A stretch of 64,000 bases of DNA, from NCBI GenBank assembly GCA_028564675.1, contig JAOVVO010000094.1, forward strand, positions 107,714 to 171,713. The letters are read 5' to 3'. The DNA is from Onchocerca lupi. Its lineage: Eukaryota > Nematoda > Chromadorea > Rhabditida > Onchocercidae. The translations under genes were made by a program, and so were the position numbers. Shown piece by piece: positions 11,539 through 25,600 of the stretch; the first letter of the stretch is position 1, and each line of letters begins with the position of its first letter. Below the pieces are notes generated by a model. The model did no database searches. It saw nothing but the letters and a program-made list of their open reading frames with translations, and had not been told where the DNA came from.

Positions 11539-13677
11539 ATTTTATAGTTTTTTCATGTTATCAGTAATGTGCTGTCCTGAATTAGTGACGCAGGACAATA
11601 GATTCTCATGCCTAACATTATGAGAATCGATATCAATATAACATTATGATGTACAAATTACAAACAAAGCTTGTTTTTTCTTTTTCCCTCATTCGCTTGT
11701 CGTAAAAAAGAGTAGTAAATTCCTGGAGAAAAAACCAAGTACAATTGTGATAGTAATACTTCACTGTTAATGTCAGTGGCAGTATTTCACTTACTTTTCA
11801 TATCAATTGGTCAGCTAATTTTTCAATTCTAAAATTTCATTATCATTTGATCATATCTGTTATAGTAGCAAAGTATTTCAGTATTAACATCAATTCAGAT
11901 AACTAAATATGACTAGTATCAAATCGACATCTTTAAGTACTTCTAAAACTCGTCCAGTAAATGTTGCAGATATTTAACGTTTGTTGCTCGTAAAGTAAGC
12001 TCAATATTAATGTCTCAATCGTAGAAAGAATGAGAATACTGGCCAGAAATTTAATTTAAATCTTTAATTCTTTTTTCCATTTTAACGCAGTTGTTTCCCT
12101 TTTTCGAGATTGCTCTGTTTACTTTTGATATTTGTTGTAACTGTGTCAAGCAGCTGTCACATTTATGCCATTCATATTTTCAATGTTAAGCTCTTTGATG
12201 CATGTTAACATCAGCAAATAATCATTCATTTATTATTGATAACAATCACATGTATACATTCTATTCCATTTTTATCTATAACAAACATATGTCGAAATTG
12301 TGTATTTAATTGACGAATGCATAATACGCATAGAGAAATAAACATCAGAAGATATCATAGATCGAAGGACCAGAAAATACAAACCATTTTTTCGAATTCG
12401 TTCGATGGTTGGCTCATTTATATTATATGTGATAACATGTCATGTATGCATTCGGACCAAAATTTAGATTGACAGAATAATCATTAGCCATTTCAAATCT
12501 AATTGTTGTGCTACGTGTTTAATTTGCGATTTTTCAATAAGAACTTCCAAATAAGTTCTCAACTAAAAAATATTTTTGTAAGATATTAGAAGGTTATTAT
12601 TATAATCATCACATTATCCCCATCAACAGTGCCATTATTTGTCGATCACTAATGTATATATAAATCGTTTTAATCAAAAACATCTCCGACAATCCATCCT
12701 GAATTGTAAAACTAACAATCTTGTGATGCTCATTTACTCGCTGTGACATTTGACCTTTGACAAAATTTGCTTGTTCAATGCGGCACTTTTCAGCAGCTTT
12801 TAATTGTAAATAATGACGCCAGTTGTTTCGGTGCTCAAGAATTGATTCCAATTATTTTTTTTTTTTTTTTTTTGATAATAGTTTCTGGCATAAGTATCAA
12901 ACGATGAACTAAATTAATTAAGGTTCAAACTGTCAATAATTTAAGCATTTTTCAATTTTTAATGACATCCAATCAGCTGAAATATTCTGAATTCATTATT
13001 CACTTCACTTTTTCATCTCATCCATCATAATAGGTCTTCCTTCCAGAAAAAAAAAGATTTATTTATTTTTCAAAAATATTTTACAAAACTTTAATTTATT
13101 AATTTTAGGAAAAAGACGCAGTGACATGGCTATAACAATTATTGAGACGCTAAATACAAATTGCAACGTTAGTTCCTTGTCAAAAAATTTCCAGTCATTC
13201 ATTAAAATCTTTGAAATTTTTGAGAATTCATTAAATGCAAAAAGAACGTAAGCCATCATAATGTGTTCGATCAATGCCATAAAATTTCAGGAAATTTTGA
13301 ATGAAACTGTGAGTGATAACTTTGAGTGTCTTCTAATTAATGTCCTTCCAATTGTACCGTCCATATTTTTCTGGCTTTTACTACCAATTTTTTGCGTACA
13401 AATATATCGGATAAGAGTGAATGGAGGAATGCGGTCTCAGCCATTACCATGGACCGCTCTATTGATTACTAAAACTGTAAGTTTCCTATAATGCTTTTGC
13501 AAAGCAACAGATAGTAACAATGAAGACTTATTTCGAACAGTTAATATATAGAATAAGAAATATATGAAAGACTGATTACTGGATCAGATGGTAATCAAAA
13601 AATAGAATGAAAAAATAACGATTAAAGTCACAATGATTGTTGAACAGTTTTCGAGAGGTCAAGGGACGATAGAGCAT
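10771..13677. repeat. Right copy of the duplicated segment (no Helitron)
   Basis: Uninterrupted counterpart of 2996-9953. It preserves the pre-insertion junction near 12283 (CTATAAC followed by AAACATATG) that marks where the Helitron composite entered the left copy. It includes the presumed promoter, exon 1 and part of intron 1 of the ABC transporter. A long A run interrupts it at 11484-11536. Confidence 0.85.
11484..11536. repeat. Poly-A run of 53
   Basis: Uninterrupted A run within the right duplicated segment. The left copy has only a short A run at the equivalent place (about 3675-3684), so this one expanded after duplication or is an assembly length artefact. Confidence 0.9.
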
Positions 13678-16600
13678 TACCTGTCGACTAGTTCTTAATT
13701 TTCTGCTGATATATGTTAAAATATTTTAGGCACTAATGATATGTTTGCTAACAAGCGCACTAACAAAACTTATCGTTAGTCTATTCTATAGTGGAAGTAT
13801 GTCACTCATTGACCTTTTTAACTGGATCATTACAGCACTTACTATGGTTAGTAAATGTCATTTTCATTGATAATTTGCTTTAAAATTGAATAACCTAAAT
13901 AAGTTGTATCATTTTATCATGTTAATTTCTGTCAAAATTCGATAAAATCAGATTAGAGATCAATTTCATATTATTTCAGTCAGGCTTATTTTGTTGCATT
14001 TCAATGGCAAGGAAAAATGGAATGGTAACCTCAGGAATATTACATATTACATTCATCCTTTTCACATTGTGTGAATTTCCAAAATGCTTCTTTGAATGGC
14101 AAAAAATTAGCGATTTTGAAGTTCGCGTTTTTCGTAAAAATTTGGTTATTGGTTTCTTTGGAAGTTCTTTGGAACTTGAATAATTTAGTGCATCGAAAAT
14201 GATGCAGTTTGCCAAGTTTTATTTGTCATGGGACTGATATAAGCCAGTAGGAATATGAGATCATCGAATACATACAAAATTATACGATCCGTTCTAACAA
14301 AACTGGCCAAGTTATCTTTAGTGGATATTTTTCAGTCAATGCAAAATGTGGATAAGGTTCAATTCATTGTTTATCAGTTGTGGTACTCATCTGTCGTTAT
14401 TCAAACCTTATTGTTTTGTTTTGCCGATTATCGAAAGTCATTTCTTATAGAAAGGAGAAAACAATTGGTATTCGTCTTGATTTGTTTACTATAAGATGAA
14501 AAAAAAAAATTCCTAACCTGTCCTGGTTTGATTATGAATTATTTTGCAATGAATCAAAGTCCTCGAATCTTTTAATTTTTGCTTAGTTAGTTAAAAAAAA
14601 ACGGTAAAAAATGCTATTACTTGTTCGAATTCCTTAATCTGTTAGGTTGGTATTCCTGGAAAAGAGCTCTTTTCCACACATTCTAATAGAACATTTGTAG
14701 TGACATTCTGTTTTCACCAAACCAAATCGGTGAAAATTTTAAATTTTTTTTGATCAATTTTTTGAAATTCAAAAAACTAATTGTTCCATTCTGATAAGAT
14801 AAGATATAATCAGAAATTTGAAATTATACTTGATATTGTAATATACTGCTTTTACACTTAGAATTTTTTTTTATTGTGGTGTGCAATAAATGACACCCAT
14901 GTGAAAAAGTTACGCAGACAATTTAGAAGCAATGATGAATTTTGTTAATTTGTCGAAGATATTCATACTTGAATCATTCCAGAATCTGTCTCCTGAACTG
15001 GATAGCTCATTCTTAAATCGTTTATCATACTGGTGGTTTACGACAATTCCATTGCTAGGTGCTCGAAAAACATTGATTATTGATGATTTATATGAGCTCA
15101 ATGAAGGCACTACTGCTGCATATTTGTCTCCAAAATGGGAAAAACTATGGAGTCCCGCTGTCGAGGGTTCTTTTTAGTGAATCAGTAAATGAAAATATCT
15201 CCTTATGAACCGTATTCAAATCCCAAAATCATATTTCATTGTCAGAAATGGCAGTTTTCGAGCATTGATTGATTTGACTACAGCTTTAAAAAAGAATCGA
15301 AATAACAAATTATTTTGCAATGTGAAAACCAAAACCAAATTATATCAAAATTTGATTTTTCCTTAAATCTTGAACATTACGTCATTTTAATCTTTGCTAT
15401 GATTTTTTTCATTTATTTGCAATTATTTTTTCTTTGCAGATTATCATAGAAGACAGAAAATTTGTGAAAGCATGTTACAAGACGACAACGCTTCTAATCA
15501 TCCTAGAAAGTTTGGCTTTAATTTAAAGCAATTAATCTTAGATTTGCATAGTTTCAATTTAATTATTCTTTTCAGAGAAAAGGGACCGAAACTACCATCA
15601 ATCGTGTGGCGATTATTTCTGATGTTTCGTTTTGAAATTTTATCAGCAACAGCCATTAAAATACTCTCTGATATAATACAACTTGCTAATCCATTTTTTC
15701 TCAAGTACGCAATTTTTCAACACCCAGAAATTTCGAGAATTGATTCCTGAAATTATTTTTATCTCTTAAATTTAAACAATTAGACAAATTGTACATAGAA
15801 AAGATTGAAACGAAAAACTCTTCACTGAAGTAGCCCTTTTAAGTCTTTCGCAAGTTTTTGTAAAAAAGCTGATAATAGCTTGTTAAGCCCATTTGGAGTT
15901 TTTAGAGAGATTATCTTATCAATTCTTCAAGTATTATACTTGTCCTTTGTTCTTTATATTTTTACGCTTGAATCAAATCGGATTTTCGGGAGGAAAATCG
16001 AAAATAATATATTATTTTTGCAGTTTATTATTGAATTACATTTCAACTGGAGATCACACCTCTATGGAAGGTATGATTTATGTGATGGCAATGTTCACAT
16101 GCTCTGAACTTCGATCATTTTTCCTGAATTACTACTTTCACCTGATGATGCGAGTGGGCACCAAAATTCAGACCACATTGACTATTGCCATTTATCAAAA
16201 GGTTATTCTGAATTCACAAATTTAGCACAAATGCCTCATTTACCAAAATTTTCGAATTTTAAACTTTAAATTCAAAATTTCAAGCCACGAAACTCTATTT
16301 TCATCATTAAATAATTTTTAGTATTAAAAGATGATGATTTTATATTCGTTTTGTATTATTTATTCTTCATAATCAAATTTGAAGACTTTACGGCTGTCAA
16401 ACTCAGCCCGAAAAACCAAGACGGTGGGCGAAATTGTGAACTTAATGGCTATTGATGTAGAGAGTTTTCAACTCATTACACTTCACATTCAGCAGCTATG
16501 GTCATGCCCATTTCAGGTTTGTTGTAATTTAATTGGATTAAATTACTTAATTAATTTGGTTCGTAATAATTTAATGCCACGACAACTATCAATATTTGAT

Positions 16601-19600
16601 CTTTGATAATAATGTGACTTCACATTTTTTGTAACATCTATATTCTTCCCATGAGCCAATATTATCAATAATTATTTATCTTTAATACTATTTTCGCTTC
16701 CATCAGCAAGGCCGTTAATGATTTCCACATATTTATGATTTAAATTTTTGAGTTAAACTCCTTAACCCTTACCATTTGCATATATTTTACGCAACGTTTC
16801 AATATCAACTTCGTTTTTAGATTACGATAGTCTTAATATATCTTTTCTTTACCATTGGAGTATCGGCAACTTGTGGCTTAACTGTTATGATTTTGTTTTT
16901 GCCATTGAATGCCATCACTTCAATTATTATCAAAAAATGGCAGGTTTGTTCAGATCATTTCTTTTCTTCGCGATCAAACTTGCTTTGCAAATATACGTGA
17001 AATTTAGTTTTCATTTTTTTTTCTTTAGACTTTTTCATAATTATTTCTTCATTTTGCATTTTAGACTGAACAGATGAATTTAAAAGATGAACGCATGAAA
17101 ATTTGTAATGAAATATTGAACGGTATAAAAGTGGTCAAACTTTATGCCTGGGAACCAGCAATGGAAGAAGCAGTTGAGCAAATTCGATGTAAAGAGCTCT
17201 ATTTGATTCGAAAAATAGGCCTTATTAGAGCTTTTGTCGATAGTTTTAACGTTTCTTCACCATTTCTTGTAAGTTTCTTTTTGTCTCAGAATTATACCAG
17301 TATTATGTTGAATTTTTGCTTATGTTGAGGATGGAGTCTTTGTTTTGTTTATTTCGTTGAAATTTGAGCAATAATGACAACTGTAACATTGTTTCACAAC
17401 TAATGATTTAAAATAAGTGTACATAGAATTTAAAAAAGAACTTTTCCGTTATGTAGGTCTTATAAGATTCGTAATCTTCTGAATTAGCGCATTTCTCTAT
17501 TTTATCATATACTAGCTGAATCGACTACGCTCCTCGTAGCTGGTCCAGCTAGTTTATATAAATAGAAATGTAAACATTTGTTAAAAATCTTAAATTCCCG
17601 AAAGCTTTTAAACATTCGCCTTATCTATATTACTTCAAAATCTTAAACCTCTGAAAGTTCTTAAATACGTGCTTTATCTATATTGTTCAAAATCTTAGAT
17701 CTCCGAAAATTCTCAATTATTTTTTTGAAATTTTGATACAATGTTGCATTTGCATACGCGCATGTTTTATAGACTTTTTCTATACATGCGTTCTGGAGCT
17801 CAGTCTGGTTAGGTGAGAAAAAAGAAAAGAGAAATTGCATGTTTCTAGTGTTGGGGAAAAAATCTGATAGTTTGCAATTTGGTCTGTAGTTTGGTTGGAT
17901 GGAAGTTGATTTTTCCTGTGTAATTCAGCTAGGTCAGCAATGGATGTGGGGAGGCTTTTTGTGTCTTATGTGACAAAGGCGAATCCTGTTGAGAAAAGTT
18001 TTATTGATTGATAAAAGAGTGATTCTTCGTAACAAACAATGATCAGAGGATATCCAGACAAACTGATCATTGGGTTATTTTTCTTTCATCGTTGATAGAG
18101 AAGAATACTGTTTAACTGAATGTCGGATTGTTGCTACTTTTGTGTAGCTTTGAACTGTCGAGCTGGAACCTCTGGAACTCCGAATAGTTGCTGCTGCTTT
18201 GTCGATGTCGCTACTTGACTTTTAATACTCCTTGTTTTATTCTTTAGAACGAAGCAGATCTAAGCTACGGAACACGATGGCCGTATTCGCAATTGAGCAT
18301 CCTCAAGTCTGGCTGCGCGTCCTCTGCTCGCATTTGAGTCATCCTTTGTCTTCTTTGCTTGTTCGCTGGTGCCCGTTCTTCTTGCGAATTTGCAATTAAT
18401 GGTCACAATGCTTCCGTTTCTGCTTCTGTTTTACACATTATTTGAATGAACTAAAGCAAATCGATTGCATCTAAACTGTCCTCGAAATTGTTTGAAAATA
18501 TCAAATAAATTGATCGCTAGATTTTATACTTTTCTTTGTCATTTGTAGAGACGAACAGAATTCCCTTGATTGTCGATTTGCTACTATTGCTGCGTCGATC
18601 TGTATCGTTGTAAAATTGTCGCTGTGTCGATGTGGAAACTCCGAATTGAATTATTCATTGGACTCAGTTGTTGTCGAACTTGGATTGATTCTGCTCCAAA
18701 ATTCGAATCTTGTAAATCCTTTCGGGCATCTCTTCCTTTCCTGATCTCCAATATGTCCCTTATGATTGAATGAACTCACTTTATTTATCTGCTAATCGAA
18801 GTGTTTTGGCGAGAAATATGGTTATTCTTACGGAGATGTAAAAAAAAAGTAGGTGTAATTATATGGAAACATGCGCCCATTTAATACAACATTGTGTCAA
18901 GATTTCAAATCAATCGGTAAAGAACTTGAAAGGTTGTGTCAAAATGAACAACTAAAATTTATGACAAAGAGACAATCCAAGATTCGGCTTAATATTAGAA
19001 ATTGGATAATCCATAAATTGCTTGAACAAAATATTTCATTATGCACTATGACCTCGACATTCTTGCGACTAAAAATACAATTGAATCCTTCAAAAAGCAA
19101 CAAATAAACGAAAAAGTTTAAATACACGCCTTATCTACATAGAAATCTACAAAAAGACACGTTTATTCGAATGAAAAGTTGTTTTTTAATCCAATCGTGA
19201 AGAACTTGAAACGTTGTATAAAAATGAATGCGGAAAGTAGACGTAGCTAGAAAATTCAGTCTACTGATGAAGGCTTGGTCAATAAATTCTGTCCGTTCAT
19301 GAAGGAGTGGCGCAAGGAAGCGTCAAAAAATTCCGTCCACTCACTTACTTTTAGCTGTCATGGGCGTGACAAGTAAAAAGAAGAAATATTTCCATATAAA
19401 AAAGAATGCCTTTTCGAATGAAGGTTGTATCAAAATTTGAAAGCAATCGGTAGAAAACTTGTAACGTTTTGTAAAGACTAACAAGAATCATTTGCATTTT
19501 TTTTTAATAGACTAGTTATATCAGACCCCGCGCATCGTACCCCAGTTCCAGCTAGTCTACAAAAATAAAAATGCAAATGTTCGTTTGCTCAAAATCTTAA

Positions 19601-22600
19601 ATCTTCGAAATTTCTTAAATACGCTTCTTATCTATATTAATTCAAAATCTAAGATCTCCGAAAGTTTCTATCTTTTGTTTTGAAATTTTGGCACAACGCT
19701 GCATTCAGTACGTGCATAATTTTACTGAGTTTACTGAGCGTTGCATATTGAAGACCACGTCCACTTTGCAGAAAGCAAGTGTGGTCAGTAGATTCAGTCC
19801 GCTCATTTACTTTTATCTGTGACAGGTATCAACATTCAAATCAATCGGTGAAGAATTTTCGGAGATTTAAGGCTGGAAACAACGAACATTTACATTTTTA
19901 TTTCTATAGATGACAAGATTCATTCAGTCAGATCTCTAATTTTTAAACGATTAATTAATCGTTTCTCTAATTTGAGATATTGGGAAATAATTCGTTTCTA
20001 CAAAGTTACAGTAACGGATTTACTTAATCTTACTTTATTGTTACAGGCATTTTACCATAGAAAAAACCGTAATTTCAGGTGGCAATGCTAACTTTTGCAG
20101 CATACACACTATCAAATCCCACTCATATCCTTACACCACAAATTGCATTTGTTTCATTAACTTTGTTCAATCAGCTACGTTCACCAATGATGATGTTGGC
20201 ATTTCTAATGAAACAGGCAGTGGAGGTAGTGGAGCCATTTCTTTTTATTTTTTTTCTATGGGATTTAATTTCATTTCAATTTCTTTCATCTCATTTAATC
20301 GTAGCTCAAATCATTTCATGTGAAATGATATTCTTCAATTTTACTAACATTTTTTTATTCCCTAATTCTTTATAAATAAATTTCAGCAAGTTTACTTTTT
20401 CTCCTGAGAAAAGGAATTATGTATTTTTAAGACAAATAACTCAATTATTTCAGGCAGCAGTGGCAAATAAGCGACTTAAAAGTTTTTTAGTGGCTGATGA
20501 ACTGAATCCGCTAGCCGTTGATAACATTACTGATAAATTCGGTTTCTTTATTCTATTTTTATTCTATAGAAAAAGAATAAAAAGAAATGGATTAAAAAAG
20601 TCAAAGAAATGGATTAAAAAAGTCGTCTAATTGAAAATGAGTTGGATATTGATAGTCAAATATTGTTATAGTTGCAGAAGTTTTAATTTCAGATTCTTAA
20701 ATTGAGTTGATTTAGATACAGAAAATGCAGTTGAAATCAAGGAAGCCCATCTAAGCTGGAATGCTCGAGAATCATCACCAGTATTAGAAATCGATCATTT
20801 CACGATACCAAAGAAGTCTCTAATTGCTGTGGTTGGCAAAGTTGGAAATGGGAAGAGTTCTCTTCTGAGTGCCATATTAGGTAATTTGCTATTCGAAGTA
20901 GAAATAGCACATTTTTAATTTTTAAATATTTTTCTCTTTTTTTCTGCAAAGAAATTTCGGCAATCATGAAATCTTAATGAAAGCTGTAGAATGTTTTAAT
21001 TTTTGAAATATCCGGTATGCAACATATCCAGTAATAAGACCAACAGATCCATTTATTGAGTATGTCACATCCTCTACCCAAATTCAGCTCAGCATGCCTG
21101 GTGCTAACAATACCTGATAAAGCCTTAGCTTTCAGAAGACTTATTTCACTTCTGATTATTTACTTTTGTCATCACGTAATTGAATTTACATTATTTGTAT
21201 TTCAAATTTGGTTCCTTTTTTCTTTTACTTTTAAAAGAATTAATTTCAATTTACTTTTATCAAACTTTATTCGAAGAAACAATGTTTTTAAGAATATATT
21301 TTTCATTTAACTTTATATTTTGAAATCAGATTTGTATCTTCAAGAAATGACAGAATATTTCAAATAAAAGAAAAAAGGAAAGAAAACGAAAATTCAATTC
21401 CTTATTTTTAACATAAGCGGTTGTTAAGAAAAGATTCAGAGTATTAAAGGAAAGGGTTTTCTAATTTACTGCAGAAATAGTCATCGTACACGCAAAAAGT
21501 GAATTACCATAAATTACAGGAGCACATGATAATTTTTTTTAGGTGAGATGGAGAAAGTGAAAGGTTATATCGGTGTGTCTGGTCAGCTGGCCTATATTAG
21601 CCAGCAACCATGGATTCAGAACTCAAGTCTTCGAAACAACATAATATTTGGAGGAAAGTTTGATCAAAAATATTATGATAAAATTATAGAAGCCTGTGCT
21701 TTAGTAGAAGATTTGCGCATTTTACCAAACGGAGATGCTACTGAAATCGGTGAAAAAGTAAGTGGATTTAAATGATTATTTCCAACCAGTTGCATTCGGC
21801 CATGTGTTGCTGTGATAACACGTGGCGCATTACAGCTAGTCTAATAAATAAAAATGTAAACGTTTGTTCAAGTTTTAACTCTCCGAAAGTTCTCACTCTT
21901 TGAAATTTTGACATAACATTGCATTCGAATATACGCATATTTTTATATATTTTTATACACACGTGTTGCTGTGATTCGGTTTGGTTAAATGGAAAAAAAA
22001 AAACAAAAAAGAATATGAAAAAAGATAACCCGTGCTATAATTTTGTTCACGATATTTTGATTCTACATTGAACGAAGCAGCAGCAGATCGATTCGAAAAT
22101 GGCATTCCCAATTGATTGAGAACTTTATTCGCAATTTCTAAGTACAAATCTTCAATCATCAACTCTCCGTTATAAATTTTTGCTGTGTAATCTATGTTCT
22201 TATTTGGATTTACCTTGCATATCTGACGGAAAAGATCTTCAGTCATGGGCGACTTATATTTCCTTCATAATTTTATTGGAAATGACGGAGAACAGGCGGT
22301 CAATATGATTGCAAACAATGCACAAATTTGATCGAAGACACACAATTGATTAACTCGAAAAGTCTCTGCTTATATGGGTAATCCTTGGATTAGTAGTAGG
22401 CGGAGGCTTATAAACATTATCATACAAAAGATTGGTTATCAGTATAAAGAATACAAGACGGACATTCTTGATGAAAATCAAAAAACCAGTGTACCTTATT
22501 TTTGTTTTTCTATTTGTTCAATTGCTACATGAACAAACAAATCTCTCCTTGAATTATCTCCGAAAATTCGACAACGAAACAATCTAAGGCAGGACCTTAT

Positions 22601-25600
22601 ATTAAAAGTCAGAGAGGTAATCCATAACTTGCTTGAACGAAATATTTTATTAAACACTATCATGAGGATACTCGTAACTTCTGCGACGCAACCACATTCC
22701 TCACAAAGCAACAAATGAAAAAACACTACAGTGATGCATGCGTTTCTTGTTCTCATCTATCCTGCAACCAGCCAGACATCTCCCAACGTTCTGCCACATG
22801 CTACTAACTTCTACGCAACACCACGTCAGTAATAGTCCTCGTCTTCTTAAATGGTGAGACCATCGCTCATCCGAATAATGTGCAATTCACTTTCACTCCC
22901 TTTTATATGAAATACGAGCGTTGCATGCTCAAGGCCATTCCCTCTTTATTACAGAAAGTATGCATGGTCATTAGACTCAGCCCATTCACTTACTTTTACC
23001 TGTCACAAATGCGGTAGGTAAAAAAAAAAGTAGATATATCTACATAAAAACACTCGCCTATTCGAATAAAAACTTGTTTCAAAATTTCAAAGGAACTTTA
23101 GAAGATTTAATATTGGTAACAACGAAGATCATTTTTATTTATACAGATTAAAGAATTAGAAATCATCAACTATGAAGTTGTTGCAATTTTCCACTTATAA
23201 TTCTCATGATTCAATTTTAGGGTATCAATTTGTCCGGTGGTCAGAAGGCCCGCGTAGCTCTTGCTCGTGCGGTGTACCAAAATCGTAACATTTATTTGCT
23301 AGACGATCCATTATCAGCAGTGGATAGCCATGTCGGAATGCACATTTTTGAAAAAGTGGTTTTTCATTTATTCGTTTTTATTCATTGGAGCTTAAAACAT
23401 ATAAAAACTTTTGTGTTATTTTCAACGTAAAAAAAAAACACGAAAAAAAAAACTAGCGAACATTTAGAATAACATCTGCTCATTTCGATTGTTTCAATTA
23501 TTATCAATGAAGTATGAAATATTATTTTTATGAAGGACGAAAAAATTCCAACTGTAAAATAATGACATTAATATTGGAATCATCAAAGAAGAAGAGAGAG
23601 AGGTGAATATGCGCAATATCTTGACATCAGTTTAAATTTGTATGCATTACATTTATTCAATATTTTAGCTATTCTATATACAGATCAATAAAGCTTTCAT
23701 TCCTATTTACAGGTAATTGGTCACAATGGATTGCTAAGAAATAAAACAAGGATTCTGGTAATGAATAATTTGGCATATCTGGCTGAAGTTGATATTGTTG
23801 CTTATATGCAAGGTAGTTTATTGAATTTAAAATTTGTGAAGGTAATGTGAAAGATTTTCATCGCTAAATGAATGAAAAAAATTGATTTAACAATAGCTAT
23901 TATACTGAAAAATAATTTTTTCTTGGTTAACTGTTACAAATAATAATTATTCGAATAATAATAAATTCGATGGAGAGCTCGATGGACTTTGATGGGGAGT
24001 TTATCGATATCGAATCGAGTAACGATAATCGATAAGAATATCATTCGACAGTTGGAATAAAGAGTTTTCTTTTTGTTTGTCCATATGCGGGACGTTTGTT
24101 GGAGAATAGTAGGGATATTTTCTGGAAAATTGTTTGATGATGGCCTCAGATGAGAATTGAAAGAATACAACTCGCTGAATAACTCAAATCAGTTCTGATC
24201 CAAAGTTCCTTTTTGCCACCGATGACAATCCTTGTTGTAATAAACGTTTTTTTTTATCATATTCTCAACATTGTACGCAAGCTAGATATAAGACTGGAAA
24301 TATTTGCATGTGAATTAGTTCCCGATATTTACTAAGCTTGGTAATCGCTAGCAAAGATGAGAATTACATTATTTGTGATAACACTCATTTAAATGCATCT
24401 TGATTGATGAATCATGTGGGAAATATTTTAGTAATTATTTGAATATATTTATCTAAGATTATTTCGGTTTTTTCGACAACCACCTCAAGTTTCCTGGTCT
24501 CAATAGTGCTAATATCTTACTTTAAAATATAAAGAATAAATTCTGGATAAAGTGATTGATCCTATTTACAAAATAAAGAAATTAAGATATTTCAACAATT
24601 CATAGATGGCAAGCTAGCTGCATGCGGTCCTTACGAAGAATTACTCGAAAAATCCGCGAACTTTTCAAAATTTATCGAAGCATGTCAGACTGAAAATGAG
24701 AAAGAAGAGGATTCGAAAAGAGAAAGTGAGTCGAATGGTTCAATAGTAATCGATGATGACAATTCACAATTATATGGTATTTTCTTGCAATTTTTATACA
24801 TAATTTAAAATTTCATTGAAATTTGAAAATTTCTTCTCTTTATTGAAAGTATAATTTTTATTTCCGAACACAGATGAGGCAATATATAATTATGTCTTTA
24901 TAATGCGTCATCGTTCGGTATTGTATTATCGTATATTAAGTCACGATCAGCGTATTGCTGCCGAGAAAACTTATAGTACCAGCGTGCATAAAATTTTGCT
25001 TGTCAATTTATCTGTTAATATTATATGCAACAAAGACTCTTGAATAGAAACAAAAATTCTCATTCCTACTAAATATTCCAACAAATTCTAGAATATGAAG
25101 AAGCATATGATATTGAAGAAGTTAATGAAGGAAGCCTTGTCAGGTTCGGTCGGTAAGCTGTATTTCTTTTCTTTCTTAAATGGTATTTCAAATTTAATTT
25201 CCAAATCACATATATAAGACTGATGATGCTATTCCTTTTGTTGCAACCTTTTCGCATTTTTAAATATTTTTCATTGCTGTTTGGAAGATTACATTGAATG
25301 ATACAACTTTTAAATACGAAGAAGAATATGATGTTGAGGAAGTTGCAACTTTTTCATACATTTTAAATATTTTTCATTGCTGTTTGAAAGATAACATGAA
25401 ATGATACAACTTTTTTTGATCGTCCTTTATGAGGTGAAATTTTTTTTTCTTGTACTACATTCATTCTGGTTAAGAATTAAAGAATTTAATTAAAATTTTT
25501 AACTCAATCTAATTAGAAAAAAGATTTTCTTTTTTTAAGACGAATTTCAACACTATCAACATTGGATCGAAGATCGTCACGCATTTTTCATCATTCCTCG

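Larger units (their letters stand above)
9431..13677. repeat. Identical 523 bp blocks (9431-9953 and 13155-13677)
   Basis: The two stretches match base for base from ACGCTAAATAC to GGGACGATA wherever I compared them. They cover about 110 bp of 5' flank, exon 1 of the ABC transporter (9545-9760; 13261-13476), its GTAAGT donor and about 200 bp of intron. The surrounding duplicated DNA is clearly diverged. Recent gene conversion, or an assembly error, fits better than age. Confidence 0.85.

Noticed and set aside
24883..25010. Possible extra ABCC exon (DEAIYNYVFIMRHRS)
   Set aside because: It has an acceptor and open frame, but its only good donor leaves the wrong phase for the exon at 25092, whereas 24776 joins 25092 directly in phase.
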